Assembly: GCA_015520985.1 (NCBI GenBank)
Contig: WAOY01000031.1
Span: forward strand, 1-10,640
DNA length: 10,640 nt
Source of the DNA: DHVE2 group archaeon
GTDB lineage: Archaea > Thermoplasmatota > Thermoplasmata > Thermoplasmatales > Aciduliprofundaceae
Direction: 5' to 3'
Each line of letters starts with the position of its first letter. Within the stretch, counting starts at the first letter, position 1. Below, piece by piece: positions 1 to 5,399 of this stretch. The notes beneath the pieces were generated by a model, which was not told the DNA's origin, did not search any database, and worked only from the letters and a program-made list of their open reading frames with translations. A program made the translations under genes and the position numbers.

Positions 1-132
1 GAAAAGGGCAAATACAAGTACTACGTGGAGAAGTACTGGATACCGAGCATGAAGCTGATAATCCAGCAGATAAAGAAGTACAATCCGCGCGTGGAGGTGG
101 AATGGCGGGACGTGCGGAAAAAGTACAGGTGA
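1..132 (+). CDS. 3' end of an unrecognised gene (partial)
   Basis: An open frame runs from base 1 to a TGA at 130-132 and gives the last 43 residues of a protein whose start lies outside the window. The tail is rich in Lys, Tyr and Glu and ends in VEWRDVRKKYR. It has an amphipathic stretch (YWIPSMKLIIQQIKKY) that looks helical. I do not recognise the family from this fragment. The next gene starts 39 bp downstream on the same strand, so read-through into hicB is possible. Codon use resembles the GC-richer core genes (CCG, CGC, GTG, CGG codons) more than the AT-rich genes that follow, so the left edge of the accessory stretch is probably just after this stop. Confidence 0.6.
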   Translation, partial: EKGKYKYYVEKYWIPSMKLIIQQIKKYNPRVEVEWRDVRKKYR

Positions 133-141
133 GGGCGAAAA

Positions 142-163
142 CCTTAAAATAGAAGGAGGTGAT
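142..163 (+). promoter_or_regulatory. TATA-like box and Shine-Dalgarno upstream of hicB
   Basis: An AT-rich box, TTAAAAT, lies at 144-150, 21 nt before the hicB ATG. A strong ribosome binding site, GGAGGTGAT, lies at 155-163, 8 nt before the ATG. If the box sets the start of transcription the mRNA would be leaderless and the Shine-Dalgarno would not be transcribed. If translation uses the Shine-Dalgarno, transcription must start further upstream, perhaps from the preceding gene. The sequence alone does not settle this. Confidence 0.4.
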
Positions 164-171
164 GTATAAGT

Positions 172-429
172 ATGGTAAAATACAGATACACAGTGGTTGT
201 GGAGAGGGATGAGAGTGGGATGTATATAGCATACTGTCCGGCTTTGCAGGGGTGTTACACGCAGGGTGAGACGTATGAGGAGGTTATGAAGAACATAAGA
301 GAGGCCATAGAGCTGAACATAGAAGCTAGAAAGGAGATGGGCGAAGAAATACCCATAGAGATGGCCATTGAAGAGGTAGAGGTCAATGAGCCAGAAGTTA
401 AAGCCCATAAAGCCGGAGCAATTAGTTAA
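172..429 (+). CDS. hicB: HicB-family antitoxin (short form)
   Basis: This 85-residue protein belongs to the HicB family, the antitoxin that binds and inhibits HicA. The N-terminal part (residues 3-55) shows the typical degenerate RNase H-like fold pattern: a YTVVVERDESGMYIAYCPALQGCYTQG-type beta hairpin (given here as overlapping short segments of the family pattern, residues 6-32), then the ETYEEVMKNIREAIEL helix. The last 30 residues are acidic and show no ribbon-helix-helix or helix-turn-helix, so this is a short HicB without an evident DNA-binding domain. The ATG at 172 follows GGAGGTGAT at good spacing. The gene overlaps hicA by 44 bp in another frame, so the two are translationally linked. 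The order is antitoxin first, which differs from the classical hicA-hicB order but is common. Family call is strong; that the pair is functional is inference. Confidence 0.88.
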   Translation: MVKYRYTVVVERDESGMYIAYCPALQGCYTQGETYEEVMKNIREAIELNIEARKEMGEEIPIEMAIEEVEVNEPEVKAHKAGAIS

Positions 430-613
430 AATCGTAGAAACGCTGGGATTTGTAAAAATAAGGCAGAAGGGCAGCCATGCGATATACAGGCACCCGGATG
501 GCCGGTGGATAACCATACCCATTCATAAGGGCAGAGAGATATCTGTGGGGCTGCTTAGGCGGATAATAAAAGATTTGGGAATAACCATTGAAGAATTCAA
601 CAGATTAAGATGA
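386..613 (+). CDS. hicA: HicA-family mRNA interferase toxin
   Basis: This 75-residue basic protein has the double-stranded RNA-binding-like fold of HicA toxins, which cleave mRNA in a ribosome-independent way and are held inactive by HicB. Key features are VKIRQKGSHAIYRH with the catalytic His at residue 31 (GSH), the ITIPIHKGREI strand (residues 42-52) and the LLRRIIKDLGI helix (residues 56-66). The catalytic His is intact and the length is normal for the family, so nothing indicates decay. The ATG at 386 lies inside the 3' end of hicB and is preceded by GAGGT at 378-382, a usable ribosome binding site. Co-transcription with the antitoxin is near certain from the 44-bp overlap. Confidence 0.9.
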   Translation: MSQKLKPIKPEQLVKIVETLGFVKIRQKGSHAIYRHPDGRWITIPIHKGREISVGLLRRIIKDLGITIEEFNRLR

Positions 614-770
614 TACGGGAATTTACTTATTTTTGGGGGAGAAGCTGGATATTTATTAGTGCAACTCGGCGGGAGGCCCCAATAACGACGGTCAGAGCAA
701 TCTGTTCGAGTTCAAGGGCGGGTCATCTAAACAGAAACTGGATATCTGGCATAACACAATCTTTTTATGA
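612..770 (+). pseudogene. Possible decayed coding fragment between hicA and the membrane protein
   Basis: The 190 bp between hicA (ends 613) and the gene at 804 has no convincing intact gene. One frame (codons starting at 612, 615 and so on) reads protein-like but is broken by TAG at 657-659. Before the stop it reads IYLFLGEKLDIY. After it, it reads GGPNNDGQSNLFEFKGG and ends KQKLDIWHNTIFL at TGA 768-770. The EKLDIY and QKLDIW segments come from two near-identical 15-bp stretches (640-654 and 733-747, 13 of 15 bases equal), both in this frame. No start codon or ribosome site is visible. This could be the remnant of a repeat-containing protein, or chance in non-coding DNA. Confidence 0.25.
640..747 (+). 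repeat. Pair of 15-bp direct repeats
   Basis: AGAAGCTGGATATTT at 640-654 recurs as AGAAACTGGATATCT at 733-747, with two mismatches and a spacing of 93 bp. Both copies sit in the gene-free spacer after hicA and share the same reading frame. They could be paired protein repeats in a dead gene, or flanks of a lost or inserted segment. Two 15-mers at this identity in under 200 bp are suggestive, not conclusive. Confidence 0.35.
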
Positions 771-798
771 TCATAATCTCCCCGAATACTGAGGTGAT
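759..798 (+). promoter_or_regulatory. TATA-like box and Shine-Dalgarno for the 804 gene
   Basis: A T-rich box, CTTTTTATGA, lies at 761-770, and a Shine-Dalgarno, GAGGTGAT, lies at 791-798, 5 nt before the ATG at 804. If transcription starts about 22 nt after the box, near 790-792, the mRNA would have a very short leader that just contains the ribosome site. This differs from the core genes, where the box-to-start distance leaves no leader. Confidence 0.4.
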
Positions 799-803
799 GC
801 TGC

Positions 804-1628
804 ATGCTCCGAGCAACAACACAGCCCCAAACTCTTCGCTTCTATGGAAAAACAAACTGGGGAGAGTTTGCCTGGTTTGTTATTTTTATGGGTTGCTTAG
901 GTCTGATCTCAGTTTTATTATTTTTCCCGATTTTTATCGAATACCTAATAGAGGAAGGATTCATATTTGAGAATGTCTTTAAATCATTGGTTGTAATATT
1001 TCTAATGGGCGCATTAATTGCACTTCCTTCATGGTTTCTCTACTGGGGTTTTACGATGAGATGGGAATACAAGGACAGAGGAAAAAATGCTATAGCCGAT
1101 TTCTGGAAGAGTTTCTGGAGCGGGAATGTACCGAGAATTGTGGACATATGGGTGGAGCAACCAACGGTGAATGATTACTTAAAGAGGTTGGGAAAGTATC
1201 CTGAGGAAATTAGCGATGCGGATATAAGATTAGGGGAGGAGTTCGGTGATGATGAATATGTGGTTTTTGACTTTTACAGAGGTATTATGCATGTGGATGT
1301 TTATGTGTATATCCCAGTTAAGCAGATGAAAAAACTTCAGAAAGTTATAGATTGTAAACCCTACAAAATAGAAAAAGTGGATGAAAGGTATGTACTCAGA
1401 TACCGTGACGGAGAGGAGGTGGAGATCACAGTAGAAGACGTGGAGGTGATAAAATTCCTTGATGCTCTAGTAAACTCACAGCCCGAAAATATTGAGTACA
1501 TAAAAAGGTTGAAAGAACAGCTACTAAGCGGAAAGCTCACCCCACGGGATTATATTCTTCGAATGTTTGATTACAAATTCTTCGGTAAGAAAAAAGTAAG
1601 CAAACTAAACCAGAGAAAATCATTGTAA
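804..1628 (+). CDS. Two-helix membrane protein with cytosolic C-terminal region, unknown function
   Basis: This 274-residue protein has two predicted membrane helices, about residues 22-46 and 60-84, joined by a short acidic loop. A soluble region of about 190 residues follows. It starts with a Trp-rich amphipathic stretch (residues 87-118), then alternating hydrophobic strands (YVVFDFYRG, HVDVYVYIPV) and charged segments. Residues 233-255 (IKRLKEQLLSGKLTPRDYILRM) resemble the short C-terminal SHOCT-type helical hairpin seen in many membrane-associated proteins; that is a weak resemblance. I do not recognise the family. The ATG at 804 has a Shine-Dalgarno (791-798). Base composition is AT-rich: 18 G or C in 1321-1380 against 34 of 60 in 6901-6960 within thrS. 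The C-terminus (KKKVSKLNQRKSL) may be a frameshift product; see the next entry. Confidence 0.75.
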   Translation: MLRATTQPQTLRFYGKTNWGEFAWFVIFMGCLGLISVLLFFPIFIEYLIEEGFIFENVFKSLVVIFLMGALIALPSWFLYWGFTMRWEYKDRGKNAIADFWKSFWSGNVPRIVDIWVEQPTVNDYLKRLGKYPEEISDADIRLGEEFGDDEYVVFDFYRGIMHVDVYVYIPVKQMKKLQKVIDCKPYKIEKVDERYVLRYRDGEEVEITVEDVEVIKFLDALVNSQPENIEYIKRLKEQLLSGKLTPRDYILRMFDYKFFGKKKVSKLNQRKSL

Positions 1629-1738
1629 GCAACAGGACGATAAAAGGGAGATACCTTGTCGAAATAATTCTCACCAATTCCCAAGTGTTAAATACCATCA
1701 CGGAATGCCAATCCTCATGTGGCTTCCCCGGGAGTTGA
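1589..1738 (+). pseudogene. Out-of-frame coding-like tail of the 804 gene
   Basis: After the run of six A at 1590-1595, the frame one base back stays open to TGA at 1736-1738. It reads KQTKPEKIIVSNRT and then IKGRYLVEIILTNSQ, which looks more like a folded protein (strand then helix) than the in-frame end KVSKLNQRKSL. A single-base change in the A run would join it to the membrane protein. The tail has no start of its own. Past about 1685 it runs into the promoter and start of the radical SAM gene, so its natural end appears to be lost. It could be a real indel, a sequencing error in the homopolymer, or chance. Confidence 0.3.
1687..1697 (+). promoter_or_regulatory. TATA-like box of the radical SAM gene
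   Basis: GTTAAATACC includes TTAAATA at 1688-1694. The ATG at 1717 is 22 nt downstream, the same spacing as at pyrG, cinA and nre. The ATG at 1705 would be only 10 nt away, upstream of any expected transcription start. The box therefore favours 1717 as the start. Confidence 0.55.
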
Positions 1739-2670
1739 GGGCGATCAAGTGGTTCCTCAAGAGTTACCTCGATTTTGAGAGGCCCGTTTACGGCACTTTC
1801 AAGGTCACGCACCGCTGCAATCTCCAGTGTCCTTTCTGCGACGTCTGGCGCCAGCCCATGAAGGATTTGCCTACGAAGGACATTTTCAAAATAATTGACC
1901 ACCTGGCGGAGAGCACCGTTACGGTGCTCAGCCTCGAGGGCGGGGAGCCCACGCTTCGCAGGGACATCCTGGATATTATGAAGTATGCCCACGACCGCTC
2001 CTTCTATCTTTTCATGACCACAAACGGCACCCTTCTTCACAAAATGCCCGTGGAGAAGTTCGCGAAGTACCTGGATTTCATGCACATCTCAATCGACGAG
2101 GGGCACGGAAACTTGTACCTGTTCGACGAGCTGCCCAAGTACACGAAGATTATGAAGATAACCGTGCAAACGGTTGTGACGAAGAACGACATCTCCTCGC
2201 TGCGCTGGCGCGTTGAAAAGGCGCACGAGGCGGGGGCGCGAATCCTCGTCATGAGCGCGGTGCACCTCCCGGGCACGCCCAACGTCGCTCCGGATAAAAA
2301 AGAATTGCACGATCTCCTCGTTGAACTTAAGAGGGAGTACGGGAGCACAATCGAGACTAGCTGGGCATTCATAGACGCTTTGCAGAAGGATTACCGCTGC
2401 CGCTCCTTCTCCGTCACAATCGATGCGAATGGCGACGTGATTTACCCCTGCGCCGTCATCGCACATCGAGTAGGGAACCTCGTTGAGCAGGGCCTTGAGG
2501 AGATAATGCAGGGAGAGAAGGCGAGGAAAGCGAGGGAAATTATGCACAACTGCGATCGCGCCTGCATGCTATACCTCCACGCCGAGACCTCGCAGTTCCA
2601 CGACGTAAGGAACCTCGCAAGGTTCCTCGGAGAATTCATCGCGGGGTACATCGGCAGGGAGAATCACTGA
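1717..2670 (+). CDS. Radical SAM protein with C-terminal auxiliary cluster motif (SPASM/twitch-like)
   Basis: This 317-residue enzyme belongs to the radical SAM superfamily, which cleaves S-adenosylmethionine with a [4Fe-4S] cluster to start radical chemistry. It carries the CX3CX2C motif (CNLQCPFC, Cys 34, 38 and 41), the GGEP SAM-binding motif (75-78), TTNG (101-104) and ISIDE (125-128). The C-terminal part has four more cysteines (228, 245, 279 and 283) around [12 protein letters not shown] and NCDRAC, the pattern of a twitch or half-SPASM domain holding a second Fe-S cluster. Such enzymes modify peptides, cofactors or lipids; the substrate here cannot be read from the sequence and no small precursor peptide gene is nearby. 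An ATG at 1705 would add four residues, but promoter spacing and the lack of a ribosome site favour 1717. The 3' end overlaps pyrG by 7 bp on the other strand. Confidence 0.9.
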   Translation: MWLPRELRAIKWFLKSYLDFERPVYGTFKVTHRCNLQCPFCDVWRQPMKDLPTKDIFKIIDHLAESTVTVLSLEGGEPTLRRDILDIMKYAHDRSFYLFMTTNGTLLHKMPVEKFAKYLDFMHISIDEGHGNLYLFDELPKYTKIMKITVQTVVTKNDISSLRWRVEKAHEAGARILVMSAVHLPGTPNVAPDKKELHDLLVELKREYGSTIETSWAFIDALQKDYRCRSFSVTIDANGDVIYPCAVIAHRVGNLVEQGLEEIMQGEKARKAREIMHNCDRACMLYLHAETSQFHDVRNLARFLGEFIAGYIGRENH

Positions 2671-4265
2671 TTCCTCTTGTACTCCAATGCCTTCTTCACG
2701 AGTTCCAGGTGCAGGGGCGACGGTTTCAGGGGCCTGGACTTGAACTCCGGGTGGAACTGGGAGCCCATGTAGAAGATGTGGTCCTTCAGTTCGAAGATCT
2801 CCATCCTCGTTCCCGATTCGTCCTTTCCGCTGAAGTGCAGCCCGTGCTTTTCAAATTCCTCGATGAACTCCGGGTTCACCTCGTACCTGTGTCGGTGCCT
2901 CTCGTATATCACCGTCTTCCCGTATATCCTGTGGGCCCTGCTCCCCCTCTCTATGATTACCTTCTGCGCTCCCAGGCGCATCGTGCCGCCAAGGTTCTCC
3001 ACGCCCCTCTGCTCCGGAAGTAGGTCTATTACGGGATACGATGTGCTGGGATGCAGTTCCGTGCTGTTCGCATCCTCATAACCCAGCACATTGCGGGCGA
3101 ATTCCACAACGGCCAGCTGGAATCCGAAGCATACCCCGAGGAATGGGATGTTGTTCTCCCTGGCGTATCTGGCCGCCATGATTTTTCCCTCGGAGCCCCT
3201 TGAGCCGAAGCCCCCGGGGATGAGGATTCCGTGCACCCCTTCAAGCAGGGATGTGCCCTTCTCCTCAACTTCCTCGCTGTCTATCCACCGCATATTCACT
3301 TTGGTTCGGAGCTTCGCCGCCACATGCGTGAGGGCTTCGCGGTGGCTTATGTACGAGTCCTTGAGGTGCACGTACTTCCCGACGATTCCGATGGTTACTT
3401 CATCCTTCGGGTTGAAGAGGTTGTCAAGGAATTTCCTCCAGGATTTCCAGTCCGGGTTCTCGCCCCAGAGCTGGAGCTTGCCCATTATGTACTCGCCCAG
3501 CCCCTGCTTCTCGAATATGAGCGGTACCTCGTAGATGGATTTTGCGTCGGGGGCGCTTATTACGGCTTCGTAGGGCACGTTGCAGAACAGCGAAATCTTT
3601 CTGCGGGTATCTTCGTGGAGCCAGTCCTTTGCGCGCCCTATGATTATGTCAGGCTGAATTCCGAGGGAGCGGAGCTCTTTCACGCTGTGCTGCGTGGGCT
3701 TGGTCTTCTGCTCCCCCACCACGTCCAGCATGGGGACAAGGGTGGTGTGCACGAAGAGAACGTTGCGGAAACCCTCCTCTATCCACAGTTGCCTCGCGGC
3801 CTCCAGGAATGGCATGCTCTCCATGTCTCCCACTGTACCGCCGATTTCAATGATCGTCACGTCCGCATTGGTCTCGATTGCTATCTTCTTTATCCTCCTC
3901 TTTATCTCCTCGGTGATGTGGGGGATGATCTGCACCGTCTTCCCCAGGTACTCGCCCCGCCTCTCCCTCTCTATCACAGTCTTGTAAACCTTGCCCGTCG
4001 TAATGTTATGATCGAAGGTGAGATTCGTGTCCAGGAACCTCTCGTAGTTGCCCAGATCGAGGTCCACTTCGCCACCATCATCAAGCACGAAGACTTCGCC
4101 GTGCTGGTACGGGTTCATGGTGCCTGCGTCGTAATTCAGATATGGGTCGATTTTAATAGCAGTCACATTCAGCCCGCGGACCTTCAGAATCTTTGCGATG
4201 GAGCTCGTGGTAATTCCCTTTCCCAGCCCAGAAATCACGCCGCCTGTGACAATAATGTACTTCAT
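2664..4265 (-). CDS. pyrG: CTP synthase, glutamine-hydrolysing
   Basis: This 533-residue enzyme makes CTP from UTP, ATP and glutamine, the last step of de novo pyrimidine nucleotide synthesis. The N-terminal synthetase domain (residues 1 to about 270) has the P-loop [11 protein letters not shown] (8-18), the [21 protein letters not shown] segment in overlapping form (38-57), LDLGNYERF (69-77) and [11 protein letters not shown] (139-149). The C-terminal glutamine amidotransferase domain (about 290-533) has IPGGFGSRG (349-357), the nucleophile Cys379 in GVCFGFQ, and His505 and Glu507 in QFHPEF. All catalytic residues are present and the length is normal. On the minus strand GGTTTATACC lies with its TTTATA 23 nt before the ATG and there is no ribosome site, so a leaderless mRNA is likely. 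It stands alone between a convergent radical SAM gene and a divergent anchored protein. Confidence 0.98.
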   Translation of the reverse strand: MKYIIVTGGVISGLGKGITTSSIAKILKVRGLNVTAIKIDPYLNYDAGTMNPYQHGEVFVLDDGGEVDLDLGNYERFLDTNLTFDHNITTGKVYKTVIERERRGEYLGKTVQIIPHITEEIKRRIKKIAIETNADVTIIEIGGTVGDMESMPFLEAARQLWIEEGFRNVLFVHTTLVPMLDVVGEQKTKPTQHSVKELRSLGIQPDIIIGRAKDWLHEDTRRKISLFCNVPYEAVISAPDAKSIYEVPLIFEKQGLGEYIMGKLQLWGENPDWKSWRKFLDNLFNPKDEVTIGIVGKYVHLKDSYISHREALTHVAAKLRTKVNMRWIDSEEVEEKGTSLLEGVHGILIPGGFGSRGSEGKIMAARYARENNIPFLGVCFGFQLAVVEFARNVLGYEDANSTELHPSTSYPVIDLLPEQRGVENLGGTMRLGAQKVIIERGSRAHRIYGKTVIYERHRHRYEVNPEFIEEFEKHGLHFSGKDESGTRMEIFELKDHIFYMGSQFHPEFKSRPLKPSPLHLELVKKALEYKRNQ

Positions 4266-4286
4266 GCACTACCCTCATTGTTTCAA

Positions 4287-4296
4287 GGTATAAACC
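4287..4296 (-). promoter_or_regulatory. TATA box of pyrG
   Basis: On the minus strand this reads GGTTTATACC. The TTTATA (4294 down to 4289) is 23 nt before the pyrG ATG, which would place transcription start at or next to the start codon. It closely matches the thrS box GTTTTATACC. Confidence 0.6.
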
Positions 4297-4338
4297 ATTT
4301 TCCTTGGCCGGGGAAAAGTAGAAATAGAAACAAGGCGT

Positions 4339-4863
4339 ATGTTCACACGTGAATGCGCTATGACCGGGGATGATCTCATTGAGGAGGAGTACGGAGAGAA
4401 TGCGCAGGGAAATCCGCCCGAGGTGCAGCCGCCGCCCGTGCGGGAGTACGTGCCCCCGGGGGAAAGGGTCAGTCCGCTGAAGTGGATCGTGGTTTTTATT
4501 GGGGTCATCGCAATCATCTTCCTGCTGATCTTCGCGGCCACGTACTTTATGATGAGCCCCCTGGTGGGCAAATGGCATATTACGAGCGTGGAAATCGAGG
4601 GCTACGGGAATTCAAGCGCCGACTTCTATATGGTATTCTACGCCAACGGCACGGGCAAGTCCTATGGGTCCTCCGAGTACTATCATTTTGAAGGGAAATT
4701 CACGTGGAAGGACCTGGGGAACGGGCGGGTAAGGATAGAGAGCGATAATTCCACAACGGTGCTCAACTACACCGTTTCCGGAAACAAAATCGACCTGTCA
4801 CAGGACATAGAGATACTAGGCCATAGGTATGTGATACACTACCGCGGGACCCGCGTCAACTGA
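4339..4863 (+). CDS. Single-helix anchored protein with beta-rich lipocalin-like domain, unknown function
   Basis: This protein of up to 174 residues has an acidic, Pro-rich N-terminal tail (about residues 8-45, with EEEYGE and PPPV), one membrane helix (about 49-72) and a soluble domain of about 100 residues (76-174). The domain opens with LVGKWHITSVEIEG and continues with alternating strands and FYANGTGKSYGS and NYTVSGNKIDL turns. That layout is typical of small lipocalin-like or META/HslJ-like beta barrels that open with a GxW motif. By charge the acidic tail is likely cytosolic and the barrel outside; this is inference. The start is uncertain: ATG 4339 is the longest, but ATG 4360 (MTGDDLIEEE) gives a more ordinary N-terminus, and I see no clear box or ribosome site that decides. 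It diverges from pyrG (73-bp spacer) and its stop overlaps the cinA end by 8 bp. Confidence 0.75.
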   Translation: MFTRECAMTGDDLIEEEYGENAQGNPPEVQPPPVREYVPPGERVSPLKWIVVFIGVIAIIFLLIFAATYFMMSPLVGKWHITSVEIEGYGNSSADFYMVFYANGTGKSYGSSEYYHFEGKFTWKDLGNGRVRIESDNSTTVLNYTVSGNKIDLSQDIEILGHRYVIHYRGTRVN

Positions 4864-5323
4864 TATCTCTAAGGAGTCCCCAAAGCTGCGAGATCGCGCG
4901 CTCAACTATCTTTTCCTTTATTTCCACGCGGCTGCCGTGGAATCTTTTCCTCTCAACGTGCGTTTTGCCCAGGATGTAATAGGCGATGAACACCGTGCCA
5001 ATCGGCTTCTCTTCGGTTCCACCTGATGGCCCCGCTATGCCCGTAGTCGCGATTGCGACATTTGCGCCCATCAATCTGGCCACGCCTTCGGCCATCTCTC
5101 CGGCGCACTTCTCGCTCACCGCTCCGTACTTTTCCAGGGTTTCCCTCCGCACACCGAGTATTTTCTCCTTCACACGATTATCGTAGGCAATCACTCCTCC
5201 TAAGTAGTATCGCGACGCCCCCGGAACGTCGGTTATCCTGCTTCCCAGCAGCCCGCCCGTGCATGACTCGGCGGTTGCAATCCGCCATCCTTTTTCCACG
5301 AGAATATCGGCGAGTTTTCGCAT
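4856..5323 (-). CDS. pncC: Nicotinamide-nucleotide amidohydrolase (stand-alone CinA C-terminal domain, PncC-like)
   Basis: This 155-residue protein matches the CinA C-terminal family, which deamidates nicotinamide mononucleotide to nicotinate mononucleotide and ammonia in NAD recycling. Diagnostic segments are TAESCTGGLLGSRITDVPG (residues 17-35, with the likely catalytic Ser20), YYLGGVIAYDNRVK (39-52), GAVSEKCAGEMA (67-78) and TTGIAGPSGGTEEKPIGTV (93-111). It covers the whole domain. The N-terminal MoCF-like half of bacterial CinA is absent, as in E. coli PncC. The minus-strand ATG at 5323 has TTAATC 22 nt upstream (5351 down to 5346) and no ribosome site, so it is probably leaderless. It diverges from thrS with a 76-bp spacer. 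Activity is inferred from the family. Confidence 0.93.
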   Translation of the reverse strand: MRKLADILVEKGWRIATAESCTGGLLGSRITDVPGASRYYLGGVIAYDNRVKEKILGVRRETLEKYGAVSEKCAGEMAEGVARLMGANVAIATTGIAGPSGGTEEKPIGTVFIAYYILGKTHVERKRFHGSRVEIKEKIVERAISQLWGLLRDIS

Positions 5324-5345
5324 GGTGAGGTATCCCCTGGGGGAA

Positions 5346-5352
5346 GATTAAC
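5346..5352 (-). promoter_or_regulatory. TATA-like box of the pncC/cinA gene
   Basis: On the minus strand this reads GTTAATC, 22 nt before the ATG at 5323. It is a weaker match than the other boxes. It sits about 20 bp from the thrS box, so the two divergent initiation complexes would be back to back. Confidence 0.45.
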
Positions 5353-5370
5353 GTTTCGGCGAAGAAAACA

Positions 5371-5380
5371 GTTTTATACC
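5371..5380 (+). promoter_or_regulatory. TATA box of thrS
   Basis: GTTTTATACC has its TTTATA at 5373-5378, 21 nt before the ATG at 5400, preceded by a purine-rich GAAGAAAACA (5361-5370) that suits a BRE. No ribosome binding site lies before the ATG, so a leaderless mRNA is expected. Confidence 0.65.
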
Positions 5381-5399
5381 ATGTCAAAAATCCCCCAGC

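Noticed and set aside
1..132. Family B DNA polymerase C-terminus
   Set aside because: YYVEKYWIPSM loosely recalls the polymerase tail pattern, but the match is too short and too weak to call.
695..730. tRNA-like T-loop (TTCGAGT at 704-710)
   Set aside because: The flanking bases do not form the 5-bp stem and no acceptor or anticodon arm can be drawn around it.
610..792. 60-codon open frame starting ATGA at the hicA stop
   Set aside because: The start overlaps the hicA stop, but the product (Trp, Arg and Ser rich) shows no fold pattern, there is no homologue I recognise, and another frame of the same stretch looks more protein-like.
1587..1596. Programmed -1 frameshift heptamer in AAGAAAAAAG
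   Set aside because: A AAA AAG exists, but its phase does not match the reading frame of the gene, so an indel is the simpler explanation.
3231..4352. 373-codon frame on the plus strand opposite pyrG
   Set aside because: It is fully antisense to a clear CTP synthase; its His, Val and Leu rich composition is what the complement of GC-rich codons gives.
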